Below are positions 1 to 11,700 of a stretch of DNA of 64,000 bases, in pieces. Source of the stretch: Ascidia mentula (Eukaryota; Chordata; Ascidiacea; Phlebobranchia; Ascidiidae); NCBI GenBank assembly GCA_947561715.1, contig OX387203.1:15066001-15130000 (forward strand), written 5' to 3'. Each line of letters begins with the position of its first letter. The first letter of the stretch is position 1. The notes under the pieces are model-generated. The model worked only from the letters and a program-made list of their open reading frames with translations, did no database searches and was not told where the DNA came from. Made by a program: the position numbers and the translations under genes.

Positions 1-2650
1 CAAACAAGTTGCAGATTTTAACAACTTTTTGTTAGTTTTTAAACTGGGTTAAAATATAATCAATCATATTATTCATCAATTCTTCATTATTTTGTAACAA
101 TTAAATAATAATGACTTATAAATGGTGGGGAAGGTCAACTATAAAAACATAACCTTGTCTCAGACAATTTATACAATATCATTTATGCAAAACATATTGA
201 GTTAATTAAAAGCAATACTGCTTACCATATGTTTATTATCTTTCATTGTTATTTTCTGTTATGAGTAAGATTGCATTCTATCGGAGTGTGTTTAACTTAT
301 AATATTACAATTTGGGTGTTTTTTATCCAGGATGTCCTTGCAGAGAAGTATTGGTGCTAACAACAACTAAATTATTTCCAGTCGTTATTTTCCAATCCTC
401 AGGTTGGCATCGCTATCACTCTGCAAAAACAACACTGGTATTCAATGACTTTGCAATTAAAAGCATCAATGCTTGTAAACGAGTTTTAGATAAAGATCAT
501 ACTTTTATTAAATTCCACTTAACAAATGTAGGGGTCAACATAAAATCAAAATGAGTTTGCCCTTTCTTTATTAACAAAGTCAATCTAACCTTTTTTGCAC
601 CAACTACAAGGATTCAATGTAGGGCAGACATGTTGTTGGTGACCTTGTGAAAATTAGAGGTCATGACATTCTTTTTTTGTGTGTTTGTTTTGACCACACA
701 GGGATTTGAATATTCTTGATGTTGCCTTGGTGATGTTTTATTCTTCAGTGCAACCTGGTGGATAAATGAAAAATGAAAGGTTTTGGGACCACTGTCGACC
801 CGCAACTAGAGTACCACTGAAACTTGGCAAATCTCAAACAAATGCATAATTATGACTGCCAAACATAACATGTAATAAAACAAAAAAAATAGTTGTCTAA
901 TAATGCTACAAGAAATTACTGTTGTAAAGTTTATGCAGCAAAATAATGTTATATAGGCATAGTTACACACACTTGTGATAATATAGCAATATCAATACCA
1001 AGGAAAAGGTATCACATAAGTTTTCAGTATTTCTTTCATCGAAAATTACATGCAACAAAGTTAAATACTGCTTGTGGGGCAACCCAACTTTTTTGCTTGC
1101 GACCTCTTTTTCAGATCAAAATTTCCTGGGATTCGTTGTCTTGGTCAATCATCTAATTCAGTGACTCTGGACCTCTGTGTCCTGGAATATAAAGCAGTCA
1201 GAAAAGTCATTGACCTCTTTGATGTTTTGATAAATCTGGTCCTGCCAAGATTAAAGTAGGAAGTGAAAGTCACAATGTGTTTTCCATATAACCAGGTTGT
1301 TACTTGCTTCTACTGTTTTGCATATATGCATGATCATGTTGTAAACAGAACAAACATTTGATTAAAAATAAGGGTTTATAAATCACTTAGAGTGAGTATT
1401 TGGAGTTTGTGGCAGACTCCCTGACAACGCACCATGGATGGGCCAATGAGGTTAATATTCATGGCATGCCAAGTGAATTAGAAGTTCATACTTCAGTACT
1501 TATCCATGCGTTCGGGATTGGCTTGCGTTGCAAAGATATGTAAAAAAGACAAAGGTTAAGGATTTGTACAAATTTACACAATAAAATTTATGTAATGATA
1601 TAAGTAATGTGGCGGTGGCAACCCAGTGGTCCAAGATAAGGGCAACATACTCTGGTTTACAAGTACATAATTTAAAAACACATGTTGCTGACCCCTGCTG
1701 CACTGACACTGGTTACGAACCACTCGTCTAAATTTGAAAATTCTCCCAAAAAATCAGCTATCCTTTGCAAAAAAATTCACAAGCTTTGCATATAAATATA
1801 ATTCACTGTGACATGGAGTCCGACGGCACCACTGGTTTTAGCTTTTACATGGACATGGGGTTTCACCTTGATTGGCTTCGGAGGTTTGCACCCAGTTTTT
1901 GTGGAAATCTTCGACTGGTTGTTTGGCGAGAAAGATTGTCAAGAGCCAACATCAAGCTGCACTGATGTGATCTAACAGATCAAAACATTCGCCCAGTCGT
2001 CCAGTCTGCAACTCACTTAATATGATTTCTGTTGACAAAAGTTATGAATTAATTTAGTTTGGGGTCAGCATGATGACTAGGACTTCTTTCAGTTGTGTGG
2101 ATTAGTGATGTTTTTGGAGCTGACAAGATTGGTCTTACTAATGTTTTGTATTCAAATTTACAACAAAATTTATTCTGGGATTATATTTTTTATTTGGATT
2201 GACTCGAGGATTCATTTAAAAATAAACCCAGCAACTAACTTTTAAACAGAGCGCAATTCAACTTTAAGTAAGTATTTGTGTACAACAGAACAATACAAGA
2301 CATACACTTACTTCATGTTCATTAACCAACATATTCTCTCGTAACTTGATTCATGGACGTTGTCAGTTTGTGGGAATTTCACTCTTCATTTGCAATGAGA
2401 TTTCTTGCATTTAAAACTAATACATTAAAAAATCAGATATTTTGGGATAGTTGAAGTTTTAATTTTATTCCAAGACCAAGTAGATCCGTCTGTTACGTTC
2501 CTACATGACAACATTCTATTCCACAAACAACCCCTGGTATTCTTTCTTCTGAAAACTGGAATAAAAATGTCGGAAAACTTTCGTCTTACTTTCTGCTTCA
2601 GACATATTTCACTTTATATAATTCGCAGCAATTTTATTTACAGCAAAAAA
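1..2650. repeat. Downstream flank of NLR-A, duplicated in B
   Basis: This stretch aligns along its whole length with 16520-21260 downstream of copy B, apart from the LINE inserted there. No complete gene is visible. Plus-strand blocks at 1114-1259 and about 331-405 have exon-like ends and are kept in both copies; see the findings. A remnant of the GCTGCACT-type MITE lies near 1960-2015. Confidence 0.6.
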
Positions 2651-2652
2651 CA

Positions 2653-2658
2653 TTTATT
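2653..2658 (-). terminator. Polyadenylation signal of NLR-A
   Basis: AATAAA on the minus strand about 100 nt past the stop at 2757; a second AATAAA lies at 2635-2640. Equivalent signals sit at 21265-21270 for copy B and 45169-45174 for copy C. Confidence 0.5.
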
Positions 2659-2756
2659 TTGAACAAATCACAAAAAAACACAAATAATTCTGGAAGTCGC
2701 GTGTTTTATTTCAATCCGGACCACTGGAATCTGCATCGGATGAGAGGAAGGAATAT

Positions 2757-5700
2757 TTACTGATCATTCAAACCCGAAACTCCCGGCTGAAAAATCACAA
2801 AACTTTTAATTTCATCAAAATTAACAAAACCATGTTTTAATGCAAATATAAATTAAACAAATTCTTACCGGGTTTTCCAGTTTTTTAATCTCTTCTCTCA
2901 AGACTCGAATAGATTCGGAATCGAATCCGCATTCATACAGCCACAACTCCTCATCCACTTTAGGGAGAATCCGACAAATATTTTCAACATCTTTTTGTTC
3001 AAACTTGTTGTCACTCAGGTTGAGAAATCTCAACTATTTAAAATATAAAGATTGGTTGGAAATCTTTGTTTTAAACTTTTTTTGAAACAGATTTTTTTTT
3101 TTTAAAACCGGATTAAAATTAACTCCATGTTTTCACTTTTGATTAAAAAAAGTAAGTTTTATAAAAAAAATCATGGATTTAAACAAATATTTATTCTCAA
3201 AATAATGAAAACCAACCTTGGGTTCCATCTTCATAATCGCTTCACAGATCATGTTTAAAGTTTCGGAATTAAGTCCGCATTTCACCAACCCCAGCTCCAA
3301 ACTGGGTTCTCGAATCCGTGGGAGGAAATCCGAGAGAGCGAAAACATCCGAAATCTTCAGTGGGATTCCGGTTAAATACAACACCCCAGGATAAGAGCGG
3401 GCGATTTCATCTCTAAATATTCGGTCAACTTCCTGCAAATCTACGAGGAAATCTGAAACAGGGACAAGTTTATTAAAACAAACATGGCGGAAGTTTTATT
3501 AAATCACTAAAACTTTTTCATGCAAACTTCAAACAAGATTTCTTCACTTTTAATCGGATTTAAACAAGACAAGATCCAACAAATTAATCAAATACAAAAA
3601 CATTAACTTACTGGAAGGAAAATATAAACTTTATCCGACAAAAAATATGCGACCTTCCTTTAAAACTTTCAACCTGAACATTTTTATTCCATTCTCTTCC
3701 ATAAGAACAATGGAATTGCGACGTCACAATACTTACTGTGACGTAACAGTTACGTTTACAAACACGCATCACACAGACTGGAAATAAATACTAACCTCGT
3801 AACTCGTATTGATCAAGCCTTTTTTCTCGCAGGCATTTCGAAAGTTTTTTCAACAACTTCGCGCGTTTGTCTGAAAATAACAAGATCAACATTTACGGCA
3901 AAAATAGAAGCCATGTATTTGGATGGGAGAATTATTTAAACTCCCAATGTGCGTTTTCCACAAATATAACCTGCGTATATTAGATGCGTAATGATATGTG
4001 AGACTTTCTAAACCACGATGCCCGTTTACACAATATAATGGTAGCTTGAAGTGGAAAGTATGTGAAAGTTTAACAGCAAGCTTTTCGCGTAAAGCAACGT
4101 TGTGTAACAAATTGTAAACATGGTTTTGCAAATCGTTCAGGGCCTGTCAATGCAGACAAGTGCAACAAAACAAATATGTTACATAAGCAGCATCTTAACT
4201 TTGGCAATAGTTTCTTTGTCCCAGCTTTTTACACCTAAATGCCTTGTATTACTTTGCTGGTTACAATTATTACAGCAGAATGATTTTTCTATGTTTAGAT
4301 GAGAAAAAAGAAAAGATTGTTTTTAATGTAACTGACTACCATGCATTTGTTCCTCATTGTTAAGTGTGGAGGATGCTGGATCACTGGAAGCAGTCTTGAC
4401 TGAGGTTGATGGCAAGGTTTTTGGACTGGAACCACTTCCATCACCTGTAAAAAACAATCAAGGTGGACCTGGGCATTCCAGGCCACTGCTCTGTCTGTGG
4501 GAGTTCGCCAGTTGGACTTTACAGCAGGGATTCACTACACGAATGTCATATTTGGTTTGCCAGTGGTTTTTGAATTGGCTTTGCAAACAGGTTTTAACTT
4601 TACAAAACTACTCTTTGAGTTGTGCAACCTGCTTAACTGGGAAAAGGGGATTTAATTCAGCTATGCTGTATTCATAGTAGTGATGTGTTGCGCCGGATCC
4701 GTGTACCCGGACCCGGCCGGATATTGACCAATTTTCAATACCCGGACCCGGCCGGATAATAGACTTAGTTTTACCGGATAGTTGGGAAAGCATTTTTGTC
4801 CTAAAAGCGCAAACATTTCACAAATTACTCGTTTTTGGGACCCAGTCTGTTATACTCGCCGACGTAAGATTTTTCTGTTATTTGTTATTAAGGTATTTCG
4901 TGACGTGTTGTACCATATTAATAAATGCCCATGTTTATTTGTTTCACTCATGACAGGCTAACCTTAACATAGCATTCTGTTTGGCAATCAAACATTTTTG
5001 CCATACCGATAAAATACACTAATCGGTGTTAACAAACTGCCGGATCCAAATTATCCGGCCGGATTTGATTGATAACTATCCGGATCCGGCCGGGCCGGAT
5101 AATTTGGAACTGGGAACATCACTAATTCATAGGCTAACCACTGCTTTAAACCACACCGGGAGTCCATTTCAAAAGCAAATCAAAAAAGAGGCATTTTTGG
5201 AGCCATTGAGATCTATGAATATTCTTACTGACTGTTTTAAGAACAGCAACAGCAAAATGTTTAAAAAAAGCCATAATAATTGAGAGCTGCAGACAGGGTG
5301 TACACGCACTGTTTTGGCCTATGAGGTCTCTCAGCAGGCACATTGATTTTCCAAACCACCGGTGGTTTGTCTCTGTTGTTTGGTACCCAGTATAGGGTAC
5401 CCAATGGATCGACATTGACCGAAAGGTACCACAAAGTGGAAATCAGTGTGCCCGCTAGTGTAAAAGCTTGCACAGTGCCACAGTCAACAGCTGCACTGAT
5501 GAGACAGACATCATAGGTCGAAACAGTGCATGTACACCCTGTCTGCAGCTCTCAAAATGTGTGAAATGTTGTTATATTCATACCATTTGACAATTAATTT
5601 AATTTCCCAAAACCACAGGTTTATGCAAAACAATGGATATAATAAATACCAAAGAATTTTTGTGTTACAAAAATGGTATACTTCAGTACTTGCACTAAAA

Positions 5701-8700
5701 ATCAATTAAGCAGCGTGTGTATATAGGCCAGAACTTACTTTTTACATGTCCTAGTTCACCACCATCTATTTGAGGTATTCTGGTTGCCTCAAGCTCAGCT
5801 GCAGCAGTTGAGGTTTCACCAGCTGTAGAAACATGTGTTAAATTTACATTAACAATACATGATTGTTTAGATTAACACAACAAATGGATTGAGCTACTGG
5901 GGCATGCTTACAGCACTAAAACGTTGCACACCAAGTAACAGCGGCATCACAGCCAAGCCTGGTAAAGCTTCTTTTCCTGACAGCTCAAGATATAAAAAAG
6001 CACTGGAGTTTAAACTCATAACCCTGGTCATTAGGAACCATAGTTCTAACAATTAAGCTATGAAAGTAATAAAAAATGGAAACACCCAGTTTGGCTGTGA
6101 TGTCACTGCCAAGAAGCAGGGAAATAAAACTCAATATTTTCAAAATTTAACCTTTTCCTGCATGTTTTGGATGTTTCTTTGAACGTCTTGAAAAAAGTCT
6201 CGCAAAAAAACCTGTACGTTTCTTTGTGGCAGAATTGGAATAAACTACAGAAAAATACTGAGTTTATCAAGTCAAGCATAACCATGATATAACACATAAT
6301 ACACTGTCAAATCTTGTGCAGCACAATTTAAAAAAGAAAGGATTGTTGTTATGTTATGTTATCTGCTTTGTATATATTTATCACCATTATCCAGCGACTG
6401 TTTTGAATGTTGGGCCTTGGAAGTTGTTGCGCCATCTAATGTTTTGGATGAAGACGATTCGATATTTGTTGAAGCCAAACCATCCCTGAAAGCTTCAAAA
6501 CAATGTGTTGAAATATATAGTATAGCATATATATATATATCATTCTTTTTCTATTTTTTTGTAGACTTTAGTGAAGTGTTGTAATATTCATACCATTTAA
6601 CAATTAATTTATGTTAATTTAAAATTATTAATGTAACCACAGGTTTATGTAAAACAATGATTATAAAAAATACCAAAAGAATATATGAATGCAAAACATG
6701 GTGGCAACATTACACTCCAGTTTGTGTTGCAAAAATGTTATAGTGCGTTACTTGCACTAAAAATCATTTAAGCAGCGTGTGTATATAGGGCAGAACTTAC
6801 TTTTTACATGTCCTAGTTCACCACCATCTATTTGAGGTATTCTGGTTGCCTCAAGTTCAGCTGCAGCAGTGGAGGTTTCACCAGCTGTAGAAACATATGT
6901 ATTACAAATCATAAACAAGATATACTGGGATACCATCTGTTTACAAGTGCCTTGATGAAACAGCGTACAAACATTTGTTGAAATTCTAGTAAAATTTCAA
7001 ATAATTGTTCCAGTGGTTTTTAAGTTTAAGTGGTTTTTTAAGTGGTGTGCATAAAAAATTGCAACATAGACAAATTCCATCCAAAAATGCCAATCGTTGT
7101 GAAATTGCATGCTGCGACAAGTGTCATGAACTTTCAATGGGCATTAAATCCTGTTTCTGGTTGTTAATTGGCATTTTGATATTCAGTTCAAAGTACAACC
7201 CAACCATAATTTAACACATAATGCACTGTCAAATCTTGTGCAGCACAGTTAAAATGAAAGCATTGTTGTTGGTTATGTTTCACTCAAACAGTTTTCTGCT
7301 TCGAAAACATTTACCACCATTTTCCGGCGACTGTTTTGACAGTTGGGCCTTGGAATTTGTTGCGCCATCCAATGTTTTGGATGAAGTAGATTTTACATTT
7401 GTTGAAGCCAAACCTCCTCTGCAAGCTGTAAAACAATCAGTCACAATATATAGTATAGCATATATCTTTCTTTTTCTATCAGTTATATTTAAGTTCAATG
7501 CTATGTAATCGGCAAATTTTTGTCAGCAAAAAAGATAACAGAAACACATTTTTAATACACAAATACCAAATAAATATAGTACTGACGGATTTTATGCATC
7601 TTGGAAATTGTCGTACCGCTGACAGCACTATTGACAGGATCAGATTCTGAACTGGTTTCACTACGTCCACTTCCAGAGGCTTAGATTGAAAATTATAAAA
7701 TAAAAAAAATGGTCATTAAAGCACAAACTTTCCAATGCGCTGCACATACCTGGTTTGTGTCCGAGCAAAAGGCCACACACAAAACGACGAACCATTGCCC
7801 AATGGGGTTTGTAAATCAAATCGTCTACGATTTGATCAAATTCTTCATCTGACATAAACATAGAAATGTAGTATGCACCAAACATTTCCTGCAGAACTTG
7901 ATGAAGGTAGTAGAAGAGAACATCTCTCCCATCAAAGACTCTACGACTGGGAAACCGGGAGAACTTTGCCATTTTGAACACTACATCCTGTACTTTTACA
8001 TCTTCTAAACCTACTTTTTGAAGGTCATCATGTGTGAACACAACGGTTTTACGAACCATGCCTTCATATGCCATTTGGCTAAGTGGCAACTTGAGGTTTT
8101 CTAATTTCTCTCCTTTTGCATGCTCAGAGTGGCCAAGTTGTTGCAAAACTTCATCAAATACATTAGTTATGGTGGAAATACTGTGCACCTCACCAAATAA
8201 CCCAGCATAAACAATAAATTGTAAAAGCATTGGATTGCGGCATAAATCAAGCAATTGTGGAGATTTAGTTGCAAGTTTGTTCCACAGTTCATTTGCTTTA
8301 TCACCTGAGTAACTATCAAACAGTGTCTTTGCATCCTCAGGAGAAAGATCACTGACATAAATTGTTGGTTTAGGTCGGAGTCCTAATGGTATTGATAGCA
8401 ATGAGTGGGGCCGAGAAGTAAAAATCAATTTAGATTTTGGAAAAAATTGCCTGCTGCAAAGGTTAGCAACAAGCTGTTGTACTGGCAAGGGAGTGTGATA
8501 CTTCTCATTTACAGGTGCCATGTTTTCTAGTGTCCAGGTTGCTTGATCTAATCCATCAAAAATAAAAGCACACTTTTCTGGGTTCTTTATCATCCACTGG
8601 AAAACCAAACTGAGTGTTTCCTTTGAAGCATGGTTGAACTGGTTATCCAGCAGAAGCTCCTGCAAAGTAAGCTTTCTATCGCCGTAGTTTAAATACATGA

Positions 8701-11700
8701 ACCGAAGATGAAGCACTAAGTGATCTTCTGTTTCTAGTTGCCTACATAATCTCTTTGAAAGAGTAGTTTTGCCACATCCAGCCGGTCCAAGAAAAGCTAG
8801 AAATATGCCTTGCTTTTTGTGTTCTGTAAAGCTTGAAACTAGTTGGGGAAATTTGATGTGTTCACCAACAAATCGATCACTGTCCCCCTTGCTTGTTGAT
8901 GGCTGAAACTCATTTTCCTTTTGAGGATCAATTCCTTTGTAAACATCAGTATCTATCAGTGTTGGTTGAACCTCTGGTATTTTAACCTTTTGCAACTCTT
9001 CACTGTAAGGGACAACATCGGGATCAAGATTTTCAAGCTGATACTTTTTGATTTCATCAACTGCCTGTTGCAACTTTTCTTCTGCAAATTTTAAACAGGT
9101 TTTTCAGATAATAAATCCATGTTACTGTGGTTTTTAGACAAAACAATGAGCTCTAGCATCTATGTTTGGCTGGTTTAATTTTAGTGCAGCATGCTGCATA
9201 ACCACAACGCAAATTGAGGATTAGTGTTTATCTGTTAAATTATATTGTAATGGTAACGTCTAATGCCACAGAAAAATAATAAAATCCCCAAGCACAAAAA
9301 CGGGAAAAAAATTGTCTGCTGTTTAGTTTTTTAGCCAACCGTCTAATGTATCATTATATTTTCATTTCAAATGCTTGTTTACAAAGTTTTAGTTGATCTA
9401 ACTCTTATTTTTCGTCAATTTATGGAACTACTTTGCTTCGGAGTAGGAACAAACATAATTTCAGATGACATCAATAAACATCACAGAGTATATTTAGTTG
9501 TAACAGGCAAATTTCGAGTTGTAACTCTCTTATTGGTTGTATTTTTACCCACAATGCAGTACACTTTATGGAGGAAAAAACAAAAAGGACGCATATTGGA
9601 ATTTCTATTAAAATAAATTTGGCGGCGGAAAATTTCCACCTTGTATTTGATCCCCTGTTACCATAGAAGGAGGACGTCACAAAGCAATCAGTGAAGCATT
9701 GGGGTCAAATTTACGGTTGAGTGAGCACGAATGCACGAATGTGTTGTTGCTTAGGGGAATTTGAGTCTGTTTTGGGCAGTGGAGTTTTGGGCGTGTTAAG
9801 TCAGGTAGCTACGTGGTAACGTGTGCTGAAAAAAATTGAGCCAAAAAGGCGGGTAAAACTTCAGGCTATATTTGCAGAATAATTGAAGACTTATGTCTGC
9901 GTCGAACGGCAACAAAATTCTGGTTTTCTACTAGTTATGTTCCCAGTTCTAAACTATCCGGCCTGGCGAAACCTAGTGTGAAGAAAGTGTGCAGAAAAAG
10001 TGGACGCGAACATATCAGCGGAAAGTAAATCAATCGAAATCATAATCACTCAGCAAAACATGGAAAACAAGTCAGGTTTTTTAACAAAGTTGTATATTTT
10101 CTGTTTTTTCAGAAAAAGAATTTTTAGCGATTGTATGAGAGTGTTTCCGTTTCACAGTCAGCAAAAAAAGCTCCATCGTAGACAGACGTAGGTGTTTCAG
10201 CTACAGTGTTTGTTTTGCATGTTGGCCAAACAAGCGTGAAGAAAATTCCTCACTTTCTAAGCCCATGTGATCGGCGTGAAGATGCCTTGGTAACTTACTG
10301 GCACCGTAGATTCATTTGACAGTTTGGCTCAACACAAAATACGGTAAACTGGAATCTTCTGTCCACCGTAATCCATATTGGAAATAGCTGTCCCTGTACT
10401 GTCGTATCTACCAACTGATTTAAACGTTTTCACAAACACTTTTACTTCCCGTATGTTTGCTCAGTTTCGCTTGTCACAGCTACAAAAAAATGTTCCACAC
10501 TTGTCCTCAAGTGGTTTGTAAAATGGTTACGTAGGTTATTTGTGATGTCACAAGGTTACGAGTTGATAGCAAACTATTGAAACAATTCATGGCTTGATGC
10601 CACATTATCAAAATGTTTGCAGTGGCAACATATAAGCGCATGTGTAGAATGGTTTCATATCTCCGTCGAAACTCTTTCATAAATTTTTCGCGGCACACAC
10701 AGTTTGCGAAACCTGTTAAATGCATTATTCTGACAAGCTGTAAAGTGCACTATTCGTTCAAGTAGACAAATATGATCGGATGCTCATCATGATTCTACAA
10801 GGGAAGTGAGAGCTCCCGAGCATCTGGATCCAAACACAAATTACTAAACACATAAAAGTGTCTGAAAACTTTTTTACATCTTTTACGCAAAAAGATCACG
10901 GACAGCATGCTTTCGTCTTAAATGCTGAAGTCAGGCACATTCTCATTTCAATCGGAATATGACTTTCCTTGAAAGCAGAGGTCGGTGTTGTGACAACCAT
11001 GACATGCACGCCCACAGCCTATTTTATATTCATGTACGGAGCGTTTCCTTACGAAATATGTATTATTTGGTTCGCTTTTACTGGTGGAAGAGCAAATGAC
11101 TATGTTAGTGGCACTGATCTACAATATTTCGTGATCTACAATAAAAAAAAAACGTTATCCAATGTCCAAAAATTAAATACCGCAAAATAATTTGCGCCAT
11201 TTTCAACAATAAATCTTATCACCAAACACTCAATATAGGTACAAATGGAATTGTTTAAAACCACCTAAAATAAATCATAACTAGCCAAATACCGAACGAA
11301 AAAGAGCTTCGGGTCATTGCGGCTGACGGAAAAGTTAAATCAGATTTAACTCCGCCGTCAGAGGCTTCGAGCGAGAAAATCACGCCGTCACGGCCATGGC
11401 CGCGTTTGGTGTGAATCATGCTTTAGACCAGCAGTGCTTCCCAAACTTTTTTTCTGTACCGCCCCCCAAACAGCTTAGTCATTTAACAACGCCCAACAAA
11501 ACAGACAAAAAATACAACGAATTTATTTGTTACTTGTCAATTAATGCGTTGGGTGGGGTTGGTGCAATGACACCAATTTCGTCTAATTTCTAATATTTCA
11601 ATACCAAACTGTAGTTAAAAACAAGTAAACCATACCACCAAAAATCCTCATTTTCGAATAGCGGTTATTTAGCGTTGATTGGTGACACATTGTGACATAC

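Noticed and set aside
5146-5473. Overlapping minus-strand open frames
   Set aside because: They fall in the MITE at 5281-5554 and repeat in its C copy without coding constraint.
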